DNA from: Campylobacter concisus
Lineage (GTDB): Bacteria; Campylobacterota; Campylobacteria; Campylobacterales; Campylobacteraceae
Length of the DNA stretch: 64,000 bases
Direction of reading: 5' to 3'
Assembly: GCF_015229955.1 (NCBI RefSeq)
Contig: NZ_JAAKYZ010000003.1
Location: 1-64,000 of the forward strand
Under the pieces are notes generated by a model. That model saw nothing but the letters and a program-made list of their open reading frames with translations, had not been told where the DNA came from and made no database searches. The stretch's first letter is position 1. Each line of letters starts with the position of its first letter. A program made the position numbers and the translations under genes. Shown here one piece after another: positions 23,737 through 33,815 of this stretch.

Positions 23737-24303
23737 ATGGACTTTAAAAGAGCAAGCAACTCTACGGACAAATTAGATGAATTTATAGCTGGAGCAGATA
23801 GTCAAAAGGAGCAATCTACAAAAAAAGGCAAGGTATCGGTTGGAACTAAATTTTCTAAAGAACTAGGCATAAAAATACGCAAGAAATATCCAACATATAC
23901 GCTAGCAAAATTTATAGAATTAGCATTAACAACACCTATATCATATATAAAAGATGAAGTGCTTGTAACGATCTATGACCAAGCAAAATGGCACAATACG
24001 AGCATGAGCGAATTTGTAAGATTTAAAATGGGATTGATAGAAGCCCCACAGCCAAATGACGCAAAAGAGAAAGAGCATCAGCAAAACTATATAGTATTTG
24101 TAAGCGAAGCAAAAAAAGAAAAGATAAGACAAATCGCAGAAAGCCTAGAAATAAGTATTTTAACCTATTCAGACATTAAAATTCTAGCAACATACGAGCT
24201 AAAAGATATTTTCACATTTGATGAACTAATGCAATTTAAGGCGGAAGCGAACAACTTTGACCTAGATCTGGAAGAGTACATAGCCATGAGAATAAGAGGT
24301 TGA
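23737..24303 (+). CDS. hypothetical protein, 188 aa, between parA and rep
   Basis: No family is recognised with confidence. It is soluble and helical. A charged N-terminus with a QKEQSTKKGK stretch is followed by a KFSKELGIKIRKKY segment that could be ribbon-helix-helix-like. It is convergent with rep and has its own AT-box promoter. Its place in the maintenance region makes a partition or copy-control role possible. Confidence 0.6.
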   Translation: MDFKRASNSTDKLDEFIAGADSQKEQSTKKGKVSVGTKFSKELGIKIRKKYPTYTLAKFIELALTTPISYIKDEVLVTIYDQAKWHNTSMSEFVRFKMGLIEAPQPNDAKEKEHQQNYIVFVSEAKKEKIRQIAESLEISILTYSDIKILATYELKDIFTFDELMQFKAEANNFDLDLEEYIAMRIRG

Positions 24304-24482
24304 TAAGCCAAGAAACAAAAATGATTAAAAAAATTAAAAACAACCTTATAAAAATCCATAAAATTTTAGTAAGAATGTTTAAAAATAAAAATAACGATGA
24401 GCATAGTAAAAGGCAAAATTTACATACCCCTAAAGCGGAGCAAATAAATTTTGACGTTCAAAAGCTAGAGCTAGATTATTAG
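24300..24482 (+). CDS. doubtful small basic protein, up to 60 aa
   Basis: The frame opens with TTG overlapping the previous stop, or with ATG at 24321; neither has a clear ribosome site. The product would be very lysine-rich. It is listed because it fills the gap before rep, but may not be expressed. Confidence 0.25.
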   Translation: MISQETKMIKKIKNNLIKIHKILVRMFKNKNNDEHSKRQNLHTPKAEQINFDVQKLELDY

Positions 24483-24515
24483 GATAAGTAAGAGTGATCG
24501 TAGCTCTAAGCAAAA

Positions 24516-25319
24516 TCAAGCATCCTCATTTAACATAAACCTAAAAGAGTAACCGATAATATTTTTCTTAGAGCCATCGGCTAATTTTTTTTCAAAAGTA
24601 AGCTTTTTAAAGTAATTTTTATCAAGCTCTTTGATTGATGGCTTAATTACAAAGCGATCTAAATCTGACGCATTATAAGTTGCAGGAGTGCTCATAAAAT
24701 TTTCAAAATCAGTCCTGTTTAAATTAACACACTTACAACCATCTTTATCGGATCTTATGTTTTCATATTGAAGCAGGAGTCGGTAAAGGGTCTTGGCAAA
24801 TTTACTTCGGATTGAAATAAAATCGTGTAAATTTATCCTCATAAATTTTAAAGTACCAAACAGAATATCAAGAGCTCTACTATTTAATCTAAACCTTAGC
24901 ATTTGTTTATTTCTGTATGTATCAATATCAATAAAAAAAACCCCAACAGACGTGATCTCGTCGTCCCCAGTAGTCTCGACACTCCTATATATCGCCGCAC
25001 CATTTTGCCCTAAAACTTTTAGTCTAAAATTTTGCATTTCTTCATTAAATCTAGTTTTATTTAAACCACTTGGGAAGAAATCGTAAAAGGCAGAATAGGG
25101 CATTTCTATAAAACCCTTATTCTCAGAATAGCCCAATTGCTTTGCATACCAGCAAATAGTAAAAAAGATATCATAATCCCTAGATGTAAAATTTACTGGA
25201 AATAATATCGAATTCATTTTGTTGCGAAAAACGAGCGTTCCATTGCTTTCTATACGAGCTACTCTAGTAGTTTTTAGCACGAAATTACCTTTCTCAAAAT
25301 AGAAAGACATTTCACACAT
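24516..25319 (-). CDS. Rep_3-type replication initiator
   Basis: 267 residues resembling the plasmid initiator family with two winged helices (Rep_3/RepE-like). The segment FISIRSKFAKTLYRLLLQYE (about 150-175) is the hallmark helix of the first domain's end, and the C-terminal part carries FDRFVIKPSI-like residues typical of the second. It would bind iterons and load replication proteins. It is divergent from tal, only 86 bases away. No clear iteron array is visible near it. Confidence 0.7.
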   Translation of the reverse strand: MCEMSFYFEKGNFVLKTTRVARIESNGTLVFRNKMNSILFPVNFTSRDYDIFFTICWYAKQLGYSENKGFIEMPYSAFYDFFPSGLNKTRFNEEMQNFRLKVLGQNGAAIYRSVETTGDDEITSVGVFFIDIDTYRNKQMLRFRLNSRALDILFGTLKFMRINLHDFISIRSKFAKTLYRLLLQYENIRSDKDGCKCVNLNRTDFENFMSTPATYNASDLDRFVIKPSIKELDKNYFKKLTFEKKLADGSKKNIIGYSFRFMLNEDA

Positions 25320-25405
25320 TTTTTTACCTCAAAGTTCAATTTTAGAATTTCGATAGTAAAATACGTTCAATTTATTACAGCTTAAAATTTATAAGGTAGA
25401 AATTA
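25320..25405. promoter_or_regulatory. rep-tal divergent region; element/chromosome junction
   Basis: These 86 bases lie between a plasmid-type rep and the chromosomal tal. GTTCAATTT occurs twice (25334-25342 and 25365-25373, 31 apart), too few to call iterons. GTAAAAT near 25356 could serve as a tal -10. No tRNA, att-like duplication or insertion sequence is seen. Confidence 0.45.
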
Positions 25406-26398
25406 ATGTATGACAACGAAGCTAAATTCTCTCTTTGGTGTGATTTTATAGAGAGAAATTTTTTACAAAGCGACTTTAACTCTTTATTAGAAAATAATGT
25501 TATAAACGGCGCTACAAGCAACCCAGCTATTTTTAAAACAGCATTTGCTTCACCTGCTTATAAAAAAATCATAGAAACTAGCAATAAACGCCACCCAAAA
25601 GATCTTTATGAAATTTTGGCTACTCAAGATATAAAAATCGCCGCATGTAAAATGTTAAGGAATTATGCAAACGGCGATGATGGCTTTGTAAGCATTGAGG
25701 TTGATCCAAATTTAAGTGACGATACCGCCGCAACGATAGAGGAAGGTATCAGGCTTTATAATCTAATATCAATGCCAAATGTTATGATAAAAATTCCAGC
25801 TACAAAAGATGGTTATGAAGCGATGAGCGCGCTTATGGCAAGAGGAATTAGTGTAAATGCTACGCTTATATTCTCACCAGATCAGGCTAAAAACTGCCTT
25901 GAAGCTTTTAAAGAAGGCAGTAAAGCTTATGCAAGTCGCTTTATAGATACTACTATGCCAAAAGGTGTGATAAGTGTTTTTGTAAGTAGATTTGATAGAA
26001 AGCTTGATGAGGTTATGGCTGCAAAGAGCTTGCCAACGGGACAAATTGGCATAATGAATGCTGCGAATATATACCACCTGATTGAAGATTTTGGACTAGA
26101 AAATGTAAGAACACTTTTTGCAAGCACAGGCGTAAAAGGCGGTAGTTTAAGAGAGGATTATTACGTTAGAGAGTTAATGTATAAAAATTCTATAAATACA
26201 GCACCAATAGAGACGATAAAAGAATTTATAAAAGAAAGAGCAGAGGCAAAAAATGTACCTAGTAAAGAAAATATCTCAAGCTTTTTCCAGATTATAAAAA
26301 ATAATGAGATAGATATAAATGTCGTTTATAAAGATTTATTAAGCGATGGCTTAAAGCAGTTTGTATCAGCATTTGATGATATTATGAAATCACTTTAG
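25406..26398 (+). CDS. tal: transaldolase
   Basis: 330 residues. It moves a three-carbon unit between sugar phosphates in the pentose phosphate pathway. The Schiff-base lysine is K129 in MIKIPAT, and the TSNPAIF segment near residue 36 is the family signature. Length and sequence fit epsilonproteobacterial Tal. It is the first core gene after the element; a weak AAGG precedes its ATG. Confidence 0.93.
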   Translation: MYDNEAKFSLWCDFIERNFLQSDFNSLLENNVINGATSNPAIFKTAFASPAYKKIIETSNKRHPKDLYEILATQDIKIAACKMLRNYANGDDGFVSIEVDPNLSDDTAATIEEGIRLYNLISMPNVMIKIPATKDGYEAMSALMARGISVNATLIFSPDQAKNCLEAFKEGSKAYASRFIDTTMPKGVISVFVSRFDRKLDEVMAAKSLPTGQIGIMNAANIYHLIEDFGLENVRTLFASTGVKGGSLREDYYVRELMYKNSINTAPIETIKEFIKERAEAKNVPSKENISSFFQIIKNNEIDINVVYKDLLSDGLKQFVSAFDDIMKSL

Positions 26399-26475
26399 AC
26401 AAAGAAGCCCAAGCTAATACATAAACAGCAAAAGTGATTATTTTTAAACAAGCTTTATGTGAAATTTATAAAGCA

Positions 26476-26485
26476 TTGGATAAAA
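26476..26485 (+). promoter_or_regulatory. probable -10 of the rplY unit
   Basis: TGGATAAAAT stands about 32 bases before the rplY ATG, an extended -10 of the Campylobacter GNTAnAAT kind. Confidence 0.4.
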
Positions 26486-26516
26486 TCAGCACCTATTTTT
26501 TTATGAAAGGAAAACG

Positions 26517-27053
26517 ATGTTAGAAGGAATCGTTAGAGAGAGTATCGGTAAGAAGTCTGCAAAGGCTTTGAGAAGAGATGGTTATCTAATCGCCAACATT
26601 TATGGCAAGGGATTAGAGAATGTTGCAGCTGCTTTTAAAGTAAATGACTTTATTAAAGAAGCACGCAAAAAAGAGAGCCTTGCTTTTGATGTAAAAGTAG
26701 GCGGAAAAGTTTATAATGTCGTTATTGTTGATTACCAAAGAGATGTTGTTACAAGCGATCTTAAACACGTAGATCTAAAAGTAGCACTTCCAGGCGTTTT
26801 ATCAAAATATATGATCCCAGTTAAGCCAGTTGGAACACCTATTGGTCTTAAAAATAAGGGCGTTTTGATCCAATCAAAAAGACGTCTTTGCGTAAAATGT
26901 ACAGCTGAAAATTTACCAAATTCATTTGACGTTGATGTAAGCAAACTTGACATCGACGATACTATTTTGGTTCGTGATATCACAGCTCCTAAAGGCGTTA
27001 CTATTGTAGACGCTGACCGTGTTGCGGTACTTGGAGTTATTAAAGCTAAATAA
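26517..27053 (+). CDS. rplY: 50S ribosomal protein L25/Ctc
   Basis: 178 residues: the L25 domain (about 1-90) that binds 5S rRNA plus the C-terminal Ctc domain. It opens [21 protein letters not shown], with the basic surface used for RNA. GAAAGGA precedes the ATG. It starts the run rplY-pth-lptG, as in C. jejuni. Confidence 0.95.
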   Translation: MLEGIVRESIGKKSAKALRRDGYLIANIYGKGLENVAAAFKVNDFIKEARKKESLAFDVKVGGKVYNVVIVDYQRDVVTSDLKHVDLKVALPGVLSKYMIPVKPVGTPIGLKNKGVLIQSKRRLCVKCTAENLPNSFDVDVSKLDIDDTILVRDITAPKGVTIVDADRVAVLGVIKAK

Positions 27054-27064
27054 AAAGGGCTTTT

Positions 27065-27613
27065 GTGACACTAATAGCGGGGCTGGGAAATCCTGGCTCC
27101 AAATATGAAAAAACTAGACATAATATAGGCTTTATGCTTATAGATCTCCTAAAAGACTCAAATTACAAAGATGTTAGCTCAGCTAAATTTCAAGGCGAAG
27201 TTTTTAAATTCAATGACATTATCTTGCTAAAACCAACAACCTTTATGAACCTCTCGGGACAAAGTGTAAAAGCGGTCAAAGATTTTTATAAACCAGATAG
27301 AATAATTGTAATACACGATGACCTTGATCTTAGTTTTGGTGCAGTTAAATTTAAAAAAGGCGGTAGTAGCGGCGGGCATAACGGTATAAAATCGATCGAT
27401 GGACTAATAGGCAACGACTACGAAAGGGTGCGTGTTGGCATTGGACACCTTGGTGATGCTAAAAATTTTGTTCTTGGAGAGTTTAGTGATGAGGAGAAAA
27501 AGGCTTTAGATGAAATTTTGGCCTACACAAAAAATGCAGTTTGCGAGCTACTAAAGAGTGACATCAATGAAATCTCGCAAAAATTTACGATAAAAAAAGG
27601 TCTTATCAAATGA
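27065..27613 (+). CDS. pth: peptidyl-tRNA hydrolase
   Basis: 182 residues. It frees tRNA from stalled peptidyl-tRNA. The catalytic H19 in KTRHNIGF and the N9 of GLGNPG are present, as is the later HDDLDL motif. The start is GTG behind AAAAAGGG. It overlaps lptG by four bases. Confidence 0.96.
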   Translation: MTLIAGLGNPGSKYEKTRHNIGFMLIDLLKDSNYKDVSSAKFQGEVFKFNDIILLKPTTFMNLSGQSVKAVKDFYKPDRIIVIHDDLDLSFGAVKFKKGGSSGGHNGIKSIDGLIGNDYERVRVGIGHLGDAKNFVLGEFSDEEKKALDEILAYTKNAVCELLKSDINEISQKFTIKKGLIK

Positions 27614-28674
27614 AATTATACGCCAGATACGTTGGCTGGGTCTATATAAAATCTTTTCTTATCGTATTTTTAGCGCTTGAACTATTTTATGTTGGTATCG
27701 ATCTACTTACAAATTTAAAAGATCTGCCACCATCTGCAAACCTTCAGCTCCTTTATGTTGGGCTTACATCGCTTAGCGCTATTGGCTACGTTTTGCCACT
27801 TTCGCTTATTTTTGCACTCATTATTTTACATGTAAATATGGTCAGATCAAACGAGCTAATCAGTTTTTATGCGCTTGGCATTAGTAAAAATAGCTTAATT
27901 TTTCCACCATTTTTTATTGCACTTTTTGTAACTATTTTTTATGTTGGCTTAAATTTTACTCCATTTGCCTATGCGCACGACTATCAAAAAAGTATCGCTA
28001 AAAATACGGCTTTTTCGAAAAACACAAATGATTCGTTTTTAAAATTTGAAGGCAAATTTATCTACATAAAGGAGCTAAATTCTGTTAATCAAATAGCAAA
28101 TGATGTTAGAATTTTTGAGATAAATGGCACAAATTTACTCTCAACTACATTTGCAAATCATGCTAATTTTAAAGACAATGAGTGGATTTTAAAAGATGTT
28201 AATCAAACTATTTTGCCGCAAATTTTAGAGCTTGGTGAAGCTGGTTTTAATAAAATACAAAGCGAGAACTTAGATGCACTAAAGGGCTTTAAGCCAAAGA
28301 GTATTGAAAGCGCTGTTAGCGTTGAAAACTCAAAATTTAATATCCCAGATGCGATAAATTTTATAAAGACATTTAAGAATGAAGGCATCGGCCTTGATAG
28401 CGCAAAAACAGCTTTTTACAACCTTGCTATCGCACCATTTTTTGCACCATTTTTGTTGCTCATTTTTTACTATCATTTGCCTGTAACTGGTAGATTTTTT
28501 AATCTTGCACTTTCGACTTTTATCTTTGTTGTGATAACTCTTGTCGTTTGGGGACTGCTCTTTATTCTTGCAAAATTTGCACAAACTTCTGTAATCTTGC
28601 CAGAGATTGGTATAGTTTTGCCAGTCATTTTACTTTTTGCATACGCCATTTATCTCATAAAATCGCATCGTTAA
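27610..28674 (+). CDS. LptF/LptG-family lipopolysaccharide export permease
   Basis: 354 residues of the YjgP/YjgQ family: three N-terminal membrane helices (about 12-118), a periplasmic jellyroll-like domain (about 125-265) and three C-terminal helices (270-348). Together with LptB and a partner permease it extracts LPS from the inner membrane. One family member is seen here; whether it is F or G cannot be told with certainty. It is coupled to pth. Confidence 0.85.
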   Translation: MKLYARYVGWVYIKSFLIVFLALELFYVGIDLLTNLKDLPPSANLQLLYVGLTSLSAIGYVLPLSLIFALIILHVNMVRSNELISFYALGISKNSLIFPPFFIALFVTIFYVGLNFTPFAYAHDYQKSIAKNTAFSKNTNDSFLKFEGKFIYIKELNSVNQIANDVRIFEINGTNLLSTTFANHANFKDNEWILKDVNQTILPQILELGEAGFNKIQSENLDALKGFKPKSIESAVSVENSKFNIPDAINFIKTFKNEGIGLDSAKTAFYNLAIAPFFAPFLLLIFYYHLPVTGRFFNLALSTFIFVVITLVVWGLLFILAKFAQTSVILPEIGIVLPVILLFAYAIYLIKSHR

Positions 28675-28729
28675 GCCAAATTTTGGCAAGCTTTTTGTAA
28701 AATCAAGCCATTTTAATAAAGGCTATTTT

Positions 28730-29953
28730 ATGGATTTTAAAGAGCTTGCAAGTAGATACAAAACCCCACTTTATATTTATGATTTTAACCATATAAAAAA
28801 TCGCTATGAAGCACTAAAGAATGCATTTTTTGCTAGAAAATCTCTCATTTGTTATGCGGTGAAAGCAAACTCAAATTTAAGTGTTTTGAAATTTCTAGCC
28901 GACCTTGGAGCCGGGTTTGACTGCGTGAGTATCGGCGAGGTTAAAAGAGCACTACTGGCGGGAGCTAAGAGATATCAGATCATTTTTAGTGGTGTTGGCA
29001 AGAGCGATGATGAGCTAAAAGAGGCTTTAAAAAAAGAAATTTTACTAATAAATGTCGAGAGTTTTGCTGAACTTTTAAGACTTGAAAAGATCGCAAAAGG
29101 GCTAAACTTAAAGGCAAGGATCAGCATCAGGGTAAATCCAGGTGTCGATGCAAAAACTCACCCATATATCTCGACAGGACTAAATGAAAATAAATTTGGC
29201 GTTGATGCTGAAACAGCCAAAAGAATGTACATCCACGCTAAAGCTTCAGACTCTCTTGAACCAACTGGTATACATTTTCATATCGGCTCTCAGCTAACAT
29301 CACTTAGCCCGATAATCGATGCTGCAAATATCGTTAGCGAGCTTTTAAGAGAGCTAAGAGCACTTGAGATAGATATCAAATTTTTCGATGTTGGCGGCGG
29401 ACTTGGCATCATTTATAACGATGAAAAAGAGATAAATTTATATGACTATGCACAAGGAATTTTGGGCGCACTAAAGGGTCAAGACGTAACTATCGTTTGC
29501 GAGCCAGGGCGCTTTATCGTAGGTAATGCTGGCTACTTTGTCGCAAGCGTTTTATATGAGAAATTTAACGGCAAAAAGAGATTTGTCATCACTGATGGTG
29601 CGATGAATGATCTTATTAGGCCAAGTCTTTATGGTGCTCATCATGAAATTTTTGTTTGTGGCAAGGATAAAAATTTAGGCACTTGTGACGTGGTCGGTCC
29701 AGTTTGTGAAAGTGGCGACTTTTTGGCAAAAGATATAGAGTTGCCAGAGTGTGAGAGTGGAGATATTATCGTGGTAAAAGGTGCTGGAGCTTATGGTTTT
29801 AGCATGAGCTCAAACTACAACACAAGAAACAGAGCTGCTGAAGTTTGCGTGCTTGATGGCAAAGATAGACTCATAAGAAGACGTGAGAGCTTTGAAGATG
29901 TCGTGGCACTTGAGAGAGAATTTTTGGAGAGCGCTGATGCAAGAGCTAAATGA
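28730..29953 (+). CDS. lysA: diaminopimelate decarboxylase
   Basis: 407 residues. The PLP enzyme makes lysine from meso-diaminopimelate. K45 in CYAVKANSN binds PLP, and the EPGRFIVGNAG and GAYGFSMSSNYN motifs are intact. It starts a tight seven-gene run through dxs. Its end overlaps the pheA start by 17 bases. Confidence 0.96.
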   Translation: MDFKELASRYKTPLYIYDFNHIKNRYEALKNAFFARKSLICYAVKANSNLSVLKFLADLGAGFDCVSIGEVKRALLAGAKRYQIIFSGVGKSDDELKEALKKEILLINVESFAELLRLEKIAKGLNLKARISIRVNPGVDAKTHPYISTGLNENKFGVDAETAKRMYIHAKASDSLEPTGIHFHIGSQLTSLSPIIDAANIVSELLRELRALEIDIKFFDVGGGLGIIYNDEKEINLYDYAQGILGALKGQDVTIVCEPGRFIVGNAGYFVASVLYEKFNGKKRFVITDGAMNDLIRPSLYGAHHEIFVCGKDKNLGTCDVVGPVCESGDFLAKDIELPECESGDIIVVKGAGAYGFSMSSNYNTRNRAAEVCVLDGKDRLIRRRESFEDVVALEREFLESADARAK

Positions 29954-31016
29954 GCTTAGAAAAGAGATCGATGCGATTGATGATCTCATCTTAAATAAAC
30001 TAAATGAAAGGATGATTTTAGTTGAACAAATCGGCAAGCTAAAACAAACTAGCGGAACGCCTATATATCGTCCTGAGCGTGAGCGAGCTATCATAAACCG
30101 ACTAACTAGTCTTAGCAAAGATAAAGCTTTAAATAAAGCTGCGATCGAGGCCATTTATCTTGAAATTTTTGCTGTTAGTAGAAATTTAGAAATGCCTCAA
30201 AAGATCGTCTATCTAGGACCTGAAGGCACTTACACGCATCAGGCAGCCCAGAGTAGATTTGGTGCGATGAGTTCATATTTGCCACTTGCGACCATCGAGG
30301 CGGTTTTTACAAAACTAGCTCAAAAAGAGGCAAAATACGGCGTTGTGCCTATTGAAAATAATACCGAAGGCGCTGTTGGCGCTACGCTTGATTGTTTGAG
30401 TAAATTTAGCGATATAAAAATAGTTGCTGAGCTTTATGTGGATATCCATCACAGCTTTGTTAGCATAAATGAAAATTTAAAAGAGATAAAGCGAATTTAT
30501 TCACATCCGCAAGGATATAATCAATGCCGTAAATTTCTAGAAGATCATATGCTGAATGAAATTGAATTTGTCCCAGCAAAATCAACTGCCGCAGCCGCAT
30601 ATATGGCATCAATGGATAGAAACTCAGCCGCCATTTGCTCAAAAATCGCAGCTAAAATTTACAATGTGCCGATCGTTTATGAGACGATTGAAGACAATAT
30701 GGCAAATAGAACGAGATTTTTGATTTTAAGCGATTTTAAAAATGCAAGAGTTGAAAACTCAAAAACTTCGATCCTTGCAAAGACTGATCACAGTCCAGGA
30801 CGCCTTGCTGATCTGCTTTCTATCTTTAAAAATGAAAATATCAATATCACTAAACTTGAGTCACGCCCTATTAAGCAACGCGAGTTTAAATCGATGTTTT
30901 ATCTTGATTTTGAAGGGCATATCGACGATGAGAAGGTGCAAAATGCCTTTGAACTCGCAAAAGAGAGTGGTGCTGAGATAAGCTGGTTGGGGAGTTATTT
31001 AAACGGAGAAGAGTAA
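29937..31016 (+). CDS. pheA: bifunctional chorismate mutase/prephenate dehydratase
   Basis: 359 residues. Residues 1-85 are an AroQ-type chorismate mutase, about 90-270 the prephenate dehydratase, and the last 80 an ACT domain with LESRP, the phenylalanine-binding motif used for feedback. I start it at the ATG at 29937, which has GGAG seven bases upstream and gives the standard [15 protein letters not shown]; an upstream in-frame ATG at 29883 lies within lysA. Confidence 0.95.
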   Translation: MQELNELRKEIDAIDDLILNKLNERMILVEQIGKLKQTSGTPIYRPERERAIINRLTSLSKDKALNKAAIEAIYLEIFAVSRNLEMPQKIVYLGPEGTYTHQAAQSRFGAMSSYLPLATIEAVFTKLAQKEAKYGVVPIENNTEGAVGATLDCLSKFSDIKIVAELYVDIHHSFVSINENLKEIKRIYSHPQGYNQCRKFLEDHMLNEIEFVPAKSTAAAAYMASMDRNSAAICSKIAAKIYNVPIVYETIEDNMANRTRFLILSDFKNARVENSKTSILAKTDHSPGRLADLLSIFKNENINITKLESRPIKQREFKSMFYLDFEGHIDDEKVQNAFELAKESGAEISWLGSYLNGEE

Positions 31017-32113
31017 TGAAGTTTAATGATTTTTTAGATGATTTAGTTAATTATGAGGCTGGAAAGCCGATTGAGCTTGTAGTTAGAGAGTTTGGCATCG
31101 AGGCAAAAGATGTGATAAAGCTAGCTAGCAATGAAAACCCTTTTGGCACGAGCAAACGCGTAGAAGAGGCTCTAAAAGAGGTTGCTAAAAAAGCGCATCT
31201 CTATCCGGACGATAGCTACTTTGAGCTAAAAGAAGGACTGGCTAAAAAATTTGGCGTAACTAGTAAAAATTTAATCATTGGCTCTGGAAGTGACCAGATC
31301 ATAGAATACGCACTTCACGCAAAGGCAAACAAGCAAAGTGGCGTTTTGATGGCTGGCGTGACATTTGCGATGTATGAAATTTATGCAAAACAAACTGGAG
31401 CTAAAATTTATCGCACAAAGAGCGTAGAGCATAATTTGAGCGAGTTTTTAGAAATTTATAATGCACATAAAGATGAAATTTCTGTCATCTTTCTTTGCTT
31501 GCCAAATAACCCATTAGGTGAGTGTTTGGACGCAGATGAGGTCTTTAAATTTATAAAAAGCGTTGATGAAAATACGCTTGTTGTGCTTGATTGTGCCTAC
31601 AATGAATTTGCAAAATTTAAAGATAGCAAAAAAGAGATAAAGCCAAGCGAGGTGGTGAAATTTAAAAATGCCATCTATCTTGGCACTTTCTCAAAAGCCT
31701 ACGCACTTGGCGGCATGCGCGTTGGATACGGCGTGGCAAATGAAGAGATCATAGGCGCTCTCTCAAAACTAAGAGCTCCGTTTAACATCACAACTCCAAG
31801 CTTAAGAGCTGCGATAGTAGCACTTGGAGATGATGAGTTTGTGCAGCAAACCATGCAAAATAACTTCGAGCAAATGAGGAGATATGAAGAATTTGCAAAG
31901 CAAAATGGTATAGAATTTATCCCAAGCTATACAAATTTCATAACTTTTAAATTTAACGAGCCAAAATCAAGCCAGATATGCGAAAAGATGCTAAAAAAGG
32001 GTATAATTTTGCGAGATCTAAAAAGCTATGCCTTAAATGCGGTGAGAATCACCATCGGTCAGGCATGGCAAAATGATAGGGTTTTTGAAGAATTAAAGCA
32101 AATTTTAAAGTAG
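31016..32113 (+). CDS. hisC: histidinol-phosphate aminotransferase
   Basis: 365 residues, class II aminotransferase fold. K227 in [12 protein letters not shown] binds PLP. It makes histidinol phosphate and may also serve aromatic amino acid synthesis, which would fit its place after pheA. The start overlaps the pheA stop by one base (TAATG). Confidence 0.94.
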   Translation: MKFNDFLDDLVNYEAGKPIELVVREFGIEAKDVIKLASNENPFGTSKRVEEALKEVAKKAHLYPDDSYFELKEGLAKKFGVTSKNLIIGSGSDQIIEYALHAKANKQSGVLMAGVTFAMYEIYAKQTGAKIYRTKSVEHNLSEFLEIYNAHKDEISVIFLCLPNNPLGECLDADEVFKFIKSVDENTLVVLDCAYNEFAKFKDSKKEIKPSEVVKFKNAIYLGTFSKAYALGGMRVGYGVANEEIIGALSKLRAPFNITTPSLRAAIVALGDDEFVQQTMQNNFEQMRRYEEFAKQNGIEFIPSYTNFITFKFNEPKSSQICEKMLKKGIILRDLKSYALNAVRITIGQAWQNDRVFEELKQILK

Positions 32114-32117
32114 GGAT

Positions 32118-33815
32118 ATGGATTTTAAGGCATTACTTCATCAAATAAGTCAAATTTATCAAAAGCTTTCATTAAAGCAAAAAATAGTTGCAGCTAGCTC
32201 TATCATCTTGGTCGTGGCATTTTTAGTATTTTTAACACTTTATAAAAGCAAAAATGAAAATTTTGCAGGTTATAGCGTCCTTTTTGAAAACATTAGCCCA
32301 AACGATTCTGCCTTAATACTTGATCAGCTAAACAAAGATGGCATTAAATATAAATTAGCAAACGAAGGCACTATTCTTGTGCCAACGAGCGATGTCTATA
32401 AAGAGCGTATCGCTGTTGCAACGCTTGGAATACCAAAAGAGAGCAAAATCGGCTTTGAAATTTTTGATAAGCAAGAATTTGGTGCGACTGATGCTGAGCA
32501 GAGAGTAAAATTTCAAAGAGCGCTTGAGGGCGAACTAGCCAGAACGATCGAGAGCCTCTCATCTATCCAAAAAGCAACCGTAAGAATAGCCATACCAAAA
32601 GAGAGTGTTTTCACTGAAAGACAAGCGCTTCCAACAGCGTCTATCGTAGTCGAGCTAAAGCCAGGCGTTAGCCTAAATGCAAAGCAAATTTTTGGTATTA
32701 AAAACCTTGTCGCTGCCTCTGTTACAAACTTGAGCACGGAAAATGTAAAAATCGTAAATCAAGACGGAGTCGCACTTGGCGATGAAGATGGTGAGTTTGA
32801 TAGTGACGCTATAGCTCAGCAGATCCGCTATAAGCGCGAGTTTGAAAATAATTACGAGCAAAAGATCGTAAATGTGCTAGCTCCTATCGTGGGCGGTGCG
32901 GACAAGGTCGTAGCAAAGGTAAATATCGACTTTGACTTTGATAAAAAAGATACAAAAAGCGAGGTTTATGACCCAAATAACGTCGTAAGAAGTGAGAGCA
33001 ATATCGAAGAAAAGCGCCAAGGCTCAGCTCCAAATGAAGTGGGCGGCGTACCAGGTGCGGTTAGCAACATAGGCCCTGTTCAAGGGCTAGATGACAGCAC
33101 TTTAAAAGAGCAGTACAACAAAAGCTCGCAGCAGACAAACTACGAAATTTCAAAGAAAGTAACAAATGTTAAAGGGCAGTTTGCTAGCATAAACAGAGTA
33201 AGTGCAGCTGTCGTTATAGACGGACTTTATCAGAGCAAAAAAGATAAAGACGGCAAGCCAACTGGCGAGCTTGAATTTGCCCCACTTACCAAAGAGCAAA
33301 GAGAGTCAATCACAAATTTGATCAAGCAATCAATCGGCTACAATCAAAATAGAGGCGATGAAGTAAGCTTAGATAACTTTGAGTTTAAAACTGGCAAAGA
33401 TATAAGCGCTAGTGAGAAAATGGATGGCTTTGTGAATAACTATGTAGTGCCATTTATGCCGCTATTAAAATATATTTTTGCAGCATTGTTGCTCTATATC
33501 TTCTATAAAAAAGTCATTGTGCCATTTATGCAAAAGATGCTTGAAGAGACAAAAGAAGAAGAGGAACAAGTTCAAGATGGCCTTGAAGATATTGAGGTAG
33601 ATGCTGAAGATACACTTGAGAAATTTAAAGCTGCTCGCAAAAAGGTCGAAGAACAACTAGGACTTAGTGGCGAGTTTAATGAAGATGAACTAAAATACGA
33701 TGTTTTACTTGAGAAAATGAGAGCGGTCATCACAGAGAGAAATGAAGAAATAGCAATGCTACTTCAAGATATGGTAAAAAATGACAGCGACTTTAATATG
33801 CGTAAGGAAATTTGA
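32118..33815 (+). CDS. fliF: flagellar MS-ring protein FliF
   Basis: 565 residues. Membrane helices near 24-44 and 445-466 bracket the periplasmic ring-building motifs; the C-terminal tail that binds FliG is acidic and helical. It forms the base of the flagellar motor and export gate. It follows hisC by four bases and overlaps fliG by one. Confidence 0.96.
   Translation: MDFKALLHQISQIYQKLSLKQKIVAASSIILVVAFLVFLTLYKSKNENFAGYSVLFENISPNDSALILDQLNKDGIKYKLANEGTILVPTSDVYKERIAVATLGIPKESKIGFEIFDKQEFGATDAEQRVKFQRALEGELARTIESLSSIQKATVRIAIPKESVFTERQALPTASIVVELKPGVSLNAKQIFGIKNLVAASVTNLSTENVKIVNQDGVALGDEDGEFDSDAIAQQIRYKREFENNYEQKIVNVLAPIVGGADKVVAKVNIDFDFDKKDTKSEVYDPNNVVRSESNIEEKRQGSAPNEVGGVPGAVSNIGPVQGLDDSTLKEQYNKSSQQTNYEISKKVTNVKGQFASINRVSAAVVIDGLYQSKKDKDGKPTGELEFAPLTKEQRESITNLIKQSIGYNQNRGDEVSLDNFEFKTGKDISASEKMDGFVNNYVVPFMPLLKYIFAALLLYIFYKKVIVPFMQKMLEETKEEEEQVQDGLEDIEVDAEDTLEKFKAARKKVEEQLGLSGEFNEDELKYDVLLEKMRAVITERNEEIAMLLQDMVKNDSDFNMRKEI

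Noticed and set aside
25334-25373. GTTCAATTT twice near rep, as iterons
   Set aside because: Only two 9-base copies 31 bases apart in AT-rich DNA. An iteron origin normally has several longer copies; the origin may be elsewhere.
29883-29936. Upstream in-frame start for pheA
   Set aside because: It would overlap lysA by 71 bases and add 18 residues absent from the family. ATG 29937 has a good ribosome site.
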